Source: UBA7703 sp034926785
GTDB taxonomy: Bacteria > Bacillota > Clostridia > Christensenellales > CAG-138
DNA: 29,324 bases
NCBI GenBank assembly: GCA_034926785.1
Contig: JAYFQU010000022.1
Location: 1 to 29,324, forward strand
Direction of reading: 5' to 3'
The position numbers were made by a program, and so were the translations under genes. The notes under the pieces are model-generated. The model did no database searches. It was not told the DNA's origin and worked only from the letters and a program-made list of their open reading frames with translations. Positions 22,447-29,324 of the stretch are shown here, piece after piece. Every line of letters starts with the position of its first letter. Position 1 is the first letter of the stretch.

Positions 22447-23501
22447 ATTGCGACAAGAAATCCTCCTTCCATCGGTTTGGCCTGCCGATCATCTTTTCCA
22501 TCATTGTATTTGCGATTTTGCTGATCACGTCCATCATCATCGTGCTCGTGACGCTGCTGCTCGTTCGCATGAACGCGATCAACATCGTCAAGATTTCGCG
22601 GCACGAGCCTCTGCTGCCGGTTTTTATGCTGCTAATCATCAGTGTGTTGGTCGGCACGATCGTCTCCCTCGTCATCAGCCGCATCCCGCTCAAGCCGGTG
22701 CGCCAGGTGATTGACGCGACGAACCGGCTCGCCGCGGGTGATTTTTCAGCGCGTCTGCGCTTGCCCGGCGCGCGTGTTTTCTCGGAGCTTGCGGTGAGCT
22801 TTAACCGCATGGCCGAGGAGCTGGGCGGCATCGAGATGCTCCGGTCCGATTTTGTCGATAACTTCTCGCATGAATTCAAAACCCCGATCGTCTCCATCAA
22901 GGGTTTTGCCGAAGAACTCAAACACGACGATCTCACGCAAGAACAGCGAAACGAATATCTCGACATCATCATCTCGGAATCCACGCGCCTCGCCGCGCTT
23001 GCAACCAACGTTCTCAACCTCTCGCGCGTTGAGAAGCAGGCAATCCTCACCAACCGCCTGCGCTTTGACCTCACGGAGCAGATTCGCCGCTGCATTCTGC
23101 TTTTTGAAAACAAATGGGAACAGCGCCGGCTCAGCCTGAATGTGGAGCTTGAGGAGATCAGCCTCTTCGGCGACGAAGAACTGCTCAATCAGGTTTGGCT
23201 CAACCTCATCGACAATGCGGTGAAGTTCACGCCCGAGGGCGGGAGCATCGAGATCCGGCTCAATCGATCCGATCCGGCAGCCGTGTTCTCCATTCGGGAC
23301 GACGGATACGGCATTTCGGCCGAGGCGCAGAAGCATATCTTCGATAAATTTTATCAGGGAGACGCTTCCCGCACCTCCGCGGGAAACGGACTCGGTCTTT
23401 CGCTCGCCAAGCGCATCGTCTCGCTGCACGGCGGCTCGATTCAATGCGAAAGCGAGGAAGGCGTCGGGACGATGTTTTCCGTTTCGCTTCCGCTTTCCTA
23501 G
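22443..23501 (+). CDS. Sensor histidine kinase (HAMP, HisKA, HATPase_c)
   Basis: The 352-aa membrane kinase is partner of the response regulator encoded just upstream. Two transmembrane helices (about residues 13-42 and 57-79) enclose an outside loop of only some 14 residues, so it probably senses within the membrane or through a partner rather than through a sensor domain. A HAMP segment (80-132) is followed by the H-box FSHEFKTP with phospho-His143, the N-box NLIDNAVKFTPEGG, the G1 box DDGYGIS and the G2 box GNGLGLSLAKR. Short-loop kinases next to MacB/FtsX-type exporters often answer cell-envelope-active peptides, which fits the genes downstream. Confidence 0.95.
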   Translation: MNCDKKSSFHRFGLPIIFSIIVFAILLITSIIIVLVTLLLVRMNAINIVKISRHEPLLPVFMLLIISVLVGTIVSLVISRIPLKPVRQVIDATNRLAAGDFSARLRLPGARVFSELAVSFNRMAEELGGIEMLRSDFVDNFSHEFKTPIVSIKGFAEELKHDDLTQEQRNEYLDIIISESTRLAALATNVLNLSRVEKQAILTNRLRFDLTEQIRRCILLFENKWEQRRLSLNVELEEISLFGDEELLNQVWLNLIDNAVKFTPEGGSIEIRLNRSDPAAVFSIRDDGYGISAEAQKHIFDKFYQGDASRTSAGNGLGLSLAKRIVSLHGGSIQCESEEGVGTMFSVSLPLS

Positions 23502-23504
23502 CGC

Positions 23505-23653
23505 GTGTTTCTAACGCGCGGCGAGCACAAGCCGAGTGTATTTTTACCGCCTTTCGAAATAAAACCGCCGGAATAGCCGCGCTATTTCAAGGCTGCAGTG
23601 ATAAAAAAGCGATGAAAAAATATCGGATGCGCACCGCCGTGCTTTTCAAAATA
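23505..23653. repeat. MITE-like intergenic repeat, degenerate copy
   Basis: This stretch aligns along its length with 27712-27864. Both begin GTGTTTCTAAC, share GGCGAGCA, CCGAGTG and AGCGATGAAAAAA, and end in GCCGTGC plus an A/T-rich tail. The left end is kept, but the right terminal repeat is degraded here. It contains no coding region and lies between the kinase stop and the exporter promoter. Confidence 0.7.
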
Positions 23654-23805
23654 CTCCCTGGTCGCGCTTCACGAAAAAGACACGATTCGTTCCGCTTTTG
23701 TTTTTCTTCAGTTCACCTTCGCCCGATATGATGTGCCCAGATCTGAACGAGGCCGGCTCTTCCGTATGATTGGCGCATTGTTTGCCGATACAGGGCCAGA
23801 TAAGA

Positions 23806-23814
23806 TGCTATAAC
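23806..23814 (+). promoter_or_regulatory. Extended -10 promoter of the exporter operon
   Basis: TGC followed by TATAAC (23809-23814). No clear -35 box is present. The start would fall near 23821, inside the inverted repeat at 23816-23838. Confidence 0.45.
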
Positions 23815-23815
23815 A

Positions 23816-23838
23816 GAACTCCACGAAAGCCGGAGTTC
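23816..23838. promoter_or_regulatory. Inverted repeat at the exporter transcript start
   Basis: GAACTCC (23816-23822) and GGAGTTC (23832-23838) form a perfect 7-bp inverted repeat with a 9-bp spacer, overlapping the predicted start site and ending just before AAAGGAA (23843-23849). It could be an operator or a hairpin limiting access to the ribosome site. Confidence 0.5.
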
Positions 23839-23860
23839 ATTTGGAAAGGAATCCGACTCC

Positions 23861-25402
23861 ATGCAAGTAAAAAAGAAAAAATCTCGCGTTTGGCTCTGGG
23901 TGCTTCTCGCGGTGGTCGTCACCATAGCGGTGATCTTCGCCCTGCTGCAAGGCGCGATGAAGCGCGCGGCAGCCGCGGTCTATGTCTCCCACACCATTGA
24001 GACGGGCACGGTGGAGCGCACCATCACCGGCAGCGGCCGCCTCGCCTCCGCGGACAGCGAAACGATTCGCGTCCCCGGTGACATTCGCGTCTCCAGCATT
24101 CCGGCAAAGGTCGGCGATTTTGTGAAATCCGGCGATGTTTTAGCCGCCCTCGATCTCACGTCGCTCAGCGATCAGACCGCGAAGATCAGCGGCGAGCTTG
24201 CCGATCTGGACGCGGCAATCTCCTCTCGCTCCCGCGTGAAGCGCGTGGAATCGCCCGCACGCGGACGTGTAAAATTCCTGCCGACCAAGAAAGGCGACGA
24301 TGTACTCTCCACAATCGGCGAATACGGCGCGCTCGCGATCCTCTCTACCGACGGAAAAATGCAACTGGAGATTGCCGCGGCGCAGCAGCTTGTGCTGCAT
24401 TCCGAAGTCAGCGTCAAGTGGGACGGTGGTTCCGCGGACGGTCTCGTCGAAGAGAGAACGCCGAACGGATATCTCGTCACCCTCACCGACAACGGCACCC
24501 CCTATCAGGCCACAGCCCAGGTTTACAGCGGCGATCAGCTGCTTGGGGCAGGCTTGCTCAGCATCCACGCGCCGGTCTCCATCCTCGCAGCGGGCGGAGA
24601 GGTGACGGACGTAGCCGTGGATGAAAACACGCTTGTCTACGCCGGAAACAAGCTCTTTTCCCTCGAAAACGCGCCGGACAGCGCGAGCTATCGCACGTCG
24701 TTCTCCGAGCGCGCCGATAAAGCCGCGCTCTATGAAGTCCTCTTGGGCTACCTGAACGACCCGTACATCCGCGCCAAGACCGACGGTTTTGTCAACGAGG
24801 TTATGATCAGCGAAGACGCCGTCACGCCATCCGCAACCACAACAGACGGATTGATCGACGCGTTTACCATCCACACCGGCGGCGCCGTTAAGATGAGTAT
24901 TGACGCGGATGAGCTGGATATCGACGCCGTCCAGCTCGGCCAGACCGCATCCGTCACGCTGGACGCCTACCCTGGCGAATCCTTTGAAGCGACGGTGACG
25001 CGCATCTCCCGCATCGGCACGGTGGATGGAACCATCACGACTTACCCTGTCGAGGTGACGCTCGGCTATGATGAGCGCCTTCTGGAGGGGATGAATGGCA
25101 GCGCCGTTATCCTCACGAGCAAAAAGGAGAATGTCGTACTGCTGCCGCTGGATCTCATCAACGAGGATGCCGACGGCGAATATGTCTTCGTCAAATCCGC
25201 GGACGGCAAGAGCTATGACCGCGCGGATATTACAACCGGTCTCTCGGACGGAACCAATGCAGAGGTAACCAGCGGGCTTTCCGCGGGCGACATCATCTGG
25301 TATGTCTCCAAGCCGGAGAACCCCTATAGCGGCATGCCCGGCATGCGATATGCCGGCAACCGCACAGACGGCGAACCCACTCCCGCGAACGGTGGTGAGT
25401 AA
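23861..25402 (+). CDS. MacA-like (YknX-like) membrane-fusion/adaptor protein
   Basis: The 513-aa HlyD-family protein has an N-terminal membrane anchor (about residues 9-30) and an extracytoplasmic part. VSHTIETGTVERTITGSGRL opens the first beta-barrel half, IPAKVGDFVKSGDVLAALD is the biotinyl-lipoyl-like hairpin, and a short helical stretch follows. The C-terminal membrane-proximal barrel includes LGQTASVTLDAYPGESFEATVTRIS and VVLLPLDLINEDADGEYVFV. It is longer than typical because of an inserted second lipoyl/barrel-like region (about 130-330). It should couple the MacB-type transporter encoded next, with which it forms one operon (2-bp gap). In Bacillota such systems export or give resistance to peptides. 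Confidence 0.9.
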   Translation: MQVKKKKSRVWLWVLLAVVVTIAVIFALLQGAMKRAAAAVYVSHTIETGTVERTITGSGRLASADSETIRVPGDIRVSSIPAKVGDFVKSGDVLAALDLTSLSDQTAKISGELADLDAAISSRSRVKRVESPARGRVKFLPTKKGDDVLSTIGEYGALAILSTDGKMQLEIAAAQQLVLHSEVSVKWDGGSADGLVEERTPNGYLVTLTDNGTPYQATAQVYSGDQLLGAGLLSIHAPVSILAAGGEVTDVAVDENTLVYAGNKLFSLENAPDSASYRTSFSERADKAALYEVLLGYLNDPYIRAKTDGFVNEVMISEDAVTPSATTTDGLIDAFTIHTGGAVKMSIDADELDIDAVQLGQTASVTLDAYPGESFEATVTRISRIGTVDGTITTYPVEVTLGYDERLLEGMNGSAVILTSKKENVVLLPLDLINEDADGEYVFVKSADGKSYDRADITTGLSDGTNAEVTSGLSAGDIIWYVSKPENPYSGMPGMRYAGNRTDGEPTPANGGE

Positions 25403-25404
25403 GC

Positions 25405-26097
25405 ATGTCTTCCGAACATCGGCCGATCATCTCCATGTCCGGCATTACAAAGGTGTATACGGTCGGCGGAGAAGAGGTGCGCGCGCTGGACGGCGCCAAT
25501 CTGACCATCTATGAAGGCGAATTTGTGAGCATTATCGGGCCAAGCGGCAGCGGCAAGAGCACGCTGATGAACATCATCGGTTGTCTGGATGTGGCCGACA
25601 GCGGCGAATATATCCTGGACGGGCAGTCGATTGAGCAATATTCCGAAGAGGAGCTCGCGCGCATCCGCAACCGTAAGATCGGCTTCATCTTCCAAAACTT
25701 TAACCTGCTCTCCCGCATGAGCGCTCTGGCGAATGTCGAACTGCCGCTGATCTATCAGCGCATGCATCTAAACGAGCGGCGGGAGCACGCAAGCCAGGCG
25801 CTGGAGCGTGTCGGCCTCGCAGGACGCGCAAACCATAAGCCGGCGGAGCTCTCCGGCGGCCAGCAGCAGCGCGTCGCCATTGCGCGGGCGCTTGCAACCA
25901 ACCCGGCGATTCTGCTCGCAGACGAGCCGACGGGCAACCTGGACAGCAAGACCGGCGAGGACATCCTGGCACTGTTTCATGAACTGCATCGCGCCGGGGA
26001 CACCATTGTACTCATCACCCACAATGAAGAGATTGCCAAACAGGCGCAGCGTCGCATCCGCATCATGGACGGGCGTGTATCGGAGGTGGGCGCATGA
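25405..26097 (+). CDS. MacB/LolD-type ABC transporter ATPase (YknY-like)
   Basis: The 230-aa ATPase has every expected motif: Walker A GPSGSGKST (45-53), Q-loop FIFQNFNLL, signature LSGGQQQRVAIARAL, Walker B ILLADEPTGNLD and the switch His in VLITHNE. It powers the FtsX-type permease encoded next, whose start overlaps its stop by ATGA (26094-26097). The start follows the MacA-like gene by 2 bp. Sequence and context favour a MacB/YknY-type mechanotransmission exporter over an importer. Confidence 0.95.
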   Translation: MSSEHRPIISMSGITKVYTVGGEEVRALDGANLTIYEGEFVSIIGPSGSGKSTLMNIIGCLDVADSGEYILDGQSIEQYSEEELARIRNRKIGFIFQNFNLLSRMSALANVELPLIYQRMHLNERREHASQALERVGLAGRANHKPAELSGGQQQRVAIARALATNPAILLADEPTGNLDSKTGEDILALFHELHRAGDTIVLITHNEEIAKQAQRRIRIMDGRVSEVGA

Positions 26098-27263
26098 TTC
26101 TGCAATCTGTCAAGATGGCCTGGGAGGCCATTACCTCCAATAAGCTGCGCTCGTTCCTCACCATGCTCGGCATCATCATCGGCGTGGTTGCGCTGGTGGT
26201 GCTTGTCTCCCTCGTCAACGGCGCAACCGGCGCTGTCACGAGCGAGATCACCGCGCTTGGCAACGATATGGTCACCGTTAACATCAGCGACGACAAAGGC
26301 TCTCCGATCCGCCTTGCGGATCTGGATCAGATTGCCGCGCTGGATGCGGTGGATCAGGCCGCGCCTTCCGGCAGCATCAATGTAACCGCAAAATACGGCT
26401 ATTCCGATACGACGGTTTCGCTCTACGGCATCACGCCCGCATACTATCAAATTCAGGGCCAGACGCTCAAGTATGGCAGGTTTATCAAGACCGCGGATGT
26501 CACCAACGCTTCGTATGTGACCGTTCTTGGCTACAGCACGGCGGAGGAACTCTTCGGAAAGCCGGAGGTCGTCGGCGAAACGCTCACCATGGGCGGGCGC
26601 AGCTTCCTCATCGTCGGCGTTCTGGAGGAAGACGACTCCATCTTCGCCTCCATGCTCGGCGGAGACTCGGCCTACGTGCCGTTTACCGTGGAATCGCGCA
26701 TGGCGGACGCGCCCTATGTGACCTCCATCGCCGTTTCCCCCAACGGGGACACGGACGCGACCGAAACGCAGGTGAACGACTTTATGCTCGCCCGGTTCCA
26801 TCAGGACAAGGACGCGTTTCGCATCGTCAACATGAGCAGTATCTCTGATGCGATGAGCACCGTCACAGGCACGCTTTCGTTGCTTCTCGGCGGCATCGCG
26901 GCGATCTCCCTGCTGGTCGGCGGCATCGGCATCATGAACATCATGCTCGTCTCCGTAACGGAGCGCACAAAAGAGATCGGTATTCGCAAGGCAATCGGCG
27001 CGGGTAAGCGGAGCATCATGATGCAGTTTCTCATCGAAGCGCTCATGGTCAGCCTCATGGGCTGTTTGCTCGGCCTTGCAATCTCCTGGGGTATTCTGGA
27101 GATTGTTTCCGTCATTGCGAAGACCATTTCGTTCTCTATGTCCCTTGGCGTTGTGGTGCTTGCGGTCGGTTTCGCCTCGGCCATCGGGCTAATCTTCGGC
27201 CTTTATCCGGCGAACAAGGCGGCAAACAAGCACCCGATCGAAGCGCTTCGCTACGAGGGATAA
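26094..27263 (+). CDS. MacB/FtsX-type ABC transporter permease (YknZ-like)
   Basis: The 389-aa protein has the MacB layout. The first helix (about residues 17-40, preceded by AWEAITSNKLRSFLTMLGIIIGV) is followed by an extracytoplasmic MacB_PCD domain (about 45-255). Three C-terminal helices of the FtsX domain follow, with GGIGIMNIMLVSVTERTKEIGIRKAIGA as the family signature and a final LYPANKAANKHPIEALRYE. It works with the ATPase and MacA-like adaptor as a three-part exporter, perhaps of antimicrobial peptides or lipoprotein-like substrates. It is the last gene of the operon, with a strong terminator 135 bp downstream. Confidence 0.95.
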   Translation: MILQSVKMAWEAITSNKLRSFLTMLGIIIGVVALVVLVSLVNGATGAVTSEITALGNDMVTVNISDDKGSPIRLADLDQIAALDAVDQAAPSGSINVTAKYGYSDTTVSLYGITPAYYQIQGQTLKYGRFIKTADVTNASYVTVLGYSTAEELFGKPEVVGETLTMGGRSFLIVGVLEEDDSIFASMLGGDSAYVPFTVESRMADAPYVTSIAVSPNGDTDATETQVNDFMLARFHQDKDAFRIVNMSSISDAMSTVTGTLSLLLGGIAAISLLVGGIGIMNIMLVSVTERTKEIGIRKAIGAGKRSIMMQFLIEALMVSLMGCLLGLAISWGILEIVSVIAKTISFSMSLGVVVLAVGFASAIGLIFGLYPANKAANKHPIEALRYEG

Positions 27264-27398
27264 CGCTCCCGAATCAACGCGTGTTTCTCCGCAGGGGATC
27301 ATCGCCTCTCCCATGGCGCCTCCTCCCCCGCGAATGTCGCATAGCCGCGCGGCAGGAGTACCTCCCCCCCTCTTTCCTATCCTGCCTGCGGTAAAAAG

Positions 27399-27442
27399 CC
27401 CGCCGTGCTCTATCCCCCATTGAGCACGGCGGGTATTTTTTT
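27399..27442 (+). terminator. Terminator of the exporter operon
   Basis: CCCGCCGTGCTC (27399-27410) pairs perfectly with GAGCACGGCGGG (27422-27433), followed by TATTTTTTT. Confidence 0.9.
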
Positions 27443-27456
27443 CGTCTTCTCTCGAT

Positions 27457-27496
27457 CCTGCCAAAAATCGGCAGGACGTTCCTCACGGAACGTCCT
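27457..27496. other. Two overlapping hairpins downstream of the exporter terminator
   Basis: CCTGCC (27457-27462) pairs with GGCAGG (27470-27475), and AGGACGTTCC (27473-27482) pairs with GGAACGTCCT (27487-27496). They share three bases, so only one can be complete at a time. Bases 27497-27711 hold nothing recognisable. Confidence 0.5.
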
Positions 27497-27711
27497 TACT
27501 GGGGGCACATCGGCGCTGTCTTTTGATTCCTCAAAGGCAAAGGAAACTGTCACGTAAAAGGAAAAATGATTGCTGGCGAACCAAAGCGTCCTCTGTGCCC
27601 CACGGTTTCTATAGTACCAAATAATCATGAACAAGCCATCAACATCATGTTACGATTTTGAAACGGATTATGTCCCAAAGAAAAACAGCGCGAATGGTTC
27701 CTATCTGGAGT

Positions 27712-27864
27712 GTGTTTCTAACATACGGCGAGCATAATCCGAGTGGATTTATTCCCGCTTTGGAGAACAAAATCGTCAGAATAGCAGCGCTTTTCCAGGA
27801 AGCAGTGGCAACACAGCGATGAAAAAAGGCACCGAATGCGTGCCGCCGTGCATTCAGAAACACA
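27712..27864. repeat. MITE-like intergenic repeat, better-preserved copy
   Basis: The element begins GTGTTTCT (with T before it, TGTGTTTCT at 27711-27719) and ends AGAAACACA (27856-27864), which is the exact reverse complement of its left end. It carries no coding region. It aligns with 23505-23653 throughout, so both are members of one dispersed family with terminal inverted repeats. Confidence 0.7.
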
Positions 27865-27930
27865 TCCTTCTTTTTCGCGCGGTGGACGGCCAGCGCACGC
27901 CTGGCGTCAGCCGCTGCGAACATGGCATAA

Positions 27931-27959
27931 TTGTATTTTGCCGGTATGCGTGATATGAT
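27931..27959 (+). promoter_or_regulatory. Promoter of the zinc-ribbon membrane protein gene
   Basis: TTGTAT (27931-27936) and TATGAT (27954-27959) are 17 bp apart, with TGA directly before the -10 box (extended -10). Confidence 0.7.
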
Positions 27960-27999
27960 CCAATCATAAGAACTTTGAGACGATCAAGGGGGTATCGGA

Positions 28000-29130
28000 A
28001 TGACTTGTCAGAATTGCGGCGCAGCCTTTGACGGCAATTTTTGTCCTGTCTGCGGCGCGCCCCGCGCGGCAGGCGCGGGTTATACGCCGCAGGCGCCTCA
28101 ACCGCCGGTGCGGCCGCCCGTTTCGGGCGTCTATCAGCCCATAACCAGAAAATGGTGGTTCTGGGTTTTGCTTGCCGTTACGTTGATTGCGCTCTTTATT
28201 ACCGCCCAAATGCTGGCGCCCGATCAATCTGCTTCCGGCAGCGCGGAGAGTCGAATCGAAACGCTGAAACAGGAGCAGCAGGATATGGCGCTCGATACGC
28301 CCGGAGAGACCGGCGATGCCGCTGCCGTCCCTTCAGCCGGCGAAGGTGTGTCCAACCCCTTTGGCGGCGATTCCTCCGGCGCGCTTCCGTCTATCGCGGA
28401 AACCGTTTTGCTTGATCAGGACGGCATCCGCGTCACCGCAACCGGGCTCGCCGAGGATGAGTGGATCGGGCCGGCGATCAACGTACTGATCGAGAATTCA
28501 ACCGACCGAACCATCACCGTTCAGGCGCTGGATGTTTCCATCAACGGTATTATGTTATCTCCGATCTTTTTTTGCGAGGTAGCGGCCGGTAAAAAGTCAA
28601 ATGAAACAATCTCCTTCTATCAAACCGATCTGGACAATGCGGGCATATCGACCATACAATCCATTGAGCTCAAAATTGAGGCGCTCGATTCCGACAGCTG
28701 GGACACCATTCTGGAAGGAAACCCCATAACCGTTCGCACCGACGCGCCGGACAAACAGCAGGTATTGGACACGCGCGGAACGCCCGCGCTCGATCTAAAC
28801 GGGCTGGAGATTATTGTGCGCGGCATAAAAACCGAGGACAGCACCTGGGGTCCTGATATTCAGCTCTTTTTACAGAACCATACCGGACGCGACATCACGG
28901 TACAGGTTGGCAATTTTTCCATCAATGGATTTATGGTTTCCCCCATTTTCTCCGGTGACATCAAGGACGGAAAGGTCGCCTATTACAGCATTTCACTATC
29001 CAAAGAGGAACTTGACAAGAACGGGATCGATGAGATCCGTTCGATGGAATGCAGTTTTATTGTGATCGATCCGAATACCTGGGATACCATTTTTGAATCC
29101 GACCCTGTCACAATACAATTTCCGGCCTAA
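28000..29130 (+). CDS. Zinc-ribbon membrane protein with a duplicated extracytoplasmic domain
   Basis: The 376-aa protein starts with a zinc ribbon (Cys3, Cys6, Cys15, Cys18), followed by a Pro-rich stretch, one transmembrane helix (about residues 51-72), an acidic linker with a short possible coiled coil (SRIETLKQEQQDM), and two copies of a domain of about 110 residues (about 137-247 and 264-374). Shared blocks are GIRVTATGL/GLEIIVRGI, GPAINVLIEN/GPDIQLFLQN, ITVQALDVSINGIMLSPIF/ITVQVGNFSINGFMVSPIF and SWDTILEGNPITV/TWDTIFESDPVTI. Repeats of this type occur in uncharacterised zinc-ribbon membrane proteins of Clostridia; function is unknown. AAGGGGGT (27986-27993) and an extended -10 promoter support the start. 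Confidence 0.88.
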   Translation: MTCQNCGAAFDGNFCPVCGAPRAAGAGYTPQAPQPPVRPPVSGVYQPITRKWWFWVLLAVTLIALFITAQMLAPDQSASGSAESRIETLKQEQQDMALDTPGETGDAAAVPSAGEGVSNPFGGDSSGALPSIAETVLLDQDGIRVTATGLAEDEWIGPAINVLIENSTDRTITVQALDVSINGIMLSPIFFCEVAAGKKSNETISFYQTDLDNAGISTIQSIELKIEALDSDSWDTILEGNPITVRTDAPDKQQVLDTRGTPALDLNGLEIIVRGIKTEDSTWGPDIQLFLQNHTGRDITVQVGNFSINGFMVSPIFSGDIKDGKVAYYSISLSKEELDKNGIDEIRSMECSFIVIDPNTWDTIFESDPVTIQFPA

Positions 29131-29168
29131 TTCGTTTTTGAACGCAAGCGGTGATTGCCCAATCTAAA

Positions 29169-29297
29169 AGGCGCGGTAACCGCGCCTCAGCCCATCGACA
29201 AAGTCCTGCGGACTCTGCCGATGGGTTTTACTTTGGGTTAAAATGACGCGAATCGCGCCATTTTTTCACAAATTCGGCGAATGAATCGCCAAATTTG
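29169..29297 (+). repeat. Multi-hairpin intergenic element, copy 2
   Basis: It has the same order as copy 1 at 20978-21102. H1 is AGGCGCGG/CCGCGCCT (29169-29187). H2 (29191-29225) has arms CCCATCG/CGATGGG and the inner AGTCC/GGACT stem around TGC. The linker CTTTGGGTTAAAA is shared. H3 is AAAATG-CGCG/CGCG-CATTTT followed by T (29240-29266), and H4 is CAAATT-GGCGA/TCGCC-AATTTG (29269-29297). H3 with its T-run could terminate the preceding gene. The window ends 27 bp later. Confidence 0.75.
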
Positions 29298-29324
29298 AAG
29301 GAACATGGGGGATTTTCGAAATCC

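Noticed and set aside
27645..27923. A 92-codon minus-strand frame across the repeat near 27.8 kb
   Set aside because: It runs through the non-coding MITE-like element, with no supporting start signal or domain.

Overview
The window looks like a chromosomal segment of a GC-rich member of the Bacillota, most likely an uncultured gut Clostridia (Christensenellales- or Oscillospirales-like). This is inferred from near-consensus sigma-A promoters, strong AGGAGG-type ribosome sites, many hairpin-plus-T-run terminators, Cys-anchored lipoproteins, a GTP-type PEP carboxykinase, a YknXYZ-type exporter and an L-fucose locus. No rRNA, tRNA, CRISPR array, insertion sequence or phage gene was recognised.

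Positions 1-9933 form a divergent L-fucose region. On the minus strand, in order of transcription, lie a LacI-family regulator, L-fucose isomerase (fucI), L-fucose mutarotase (fucU), a rhamnulokinase-family sugar kinase and the start of a short-chain dehydrogenase. On the plus strand lies a complete ribose-type (CUT2) ABC transporter: fused ATPase, permease and substrate-binding lipoprotein. The 864-bp divergent region holds two near-consensus promoters facing apart. Each has a GAAACGTTTC-like operator just downstream of its -10 box, and a third operator lies in the regulator leader. The simplest reading is that the LacI protein represses sugar import and catabolism together.

Positions 10412-16456 carry single genes with their own promoters and terminators: a possible small RNA, pckG, a small two-zinc-ribbon protein, a minimal DEAD-box RNA helicase and an unknown lipoprotein. 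The zinc-ribbon and helicase genes both have leaders of about 270-280 nt containing terminator-like hairpins. The 3' end and terminator of the zinc-ribbon gene are duplicated downstream.

Positions 16478-20964 hold an NYN/OST-HTH (LOTUS) RNA-processing-type protein followed closely by an alpha/beta hydrolase, an unrecognised polytopic membrane protein, and a MarR-regulated unit. That unit encodes MarR, a two-helix membrane protein and a flavin-reductase-like protein with a C-terminal PCP_red-like segment.

Positions 20965-29324 hold a stand-alone protein resembling one domain of fatty-acid kinase FakA, an OmpR-type response regulator with a sensor kinase, a MacA/MacB (YknXYZ-like) export system, and a membrane protein with an N-terminal zinc ribbon and two copies of an extracytoplasmic domain. 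Two families of intergenic repeats are each present twice here: a multi-hairpin element (20978-21102 and 29169-29297) and a MITE-like sequence of about 150 bp (23505-23653 and 27712-27864).

The observations I find most worth following are the mirrored operator/promoter layout of the fucose locus, the covarying hairpin element, the structured leaders of the helicase and zinc-ribbon genes, and the MarR/flavoprotein unit.
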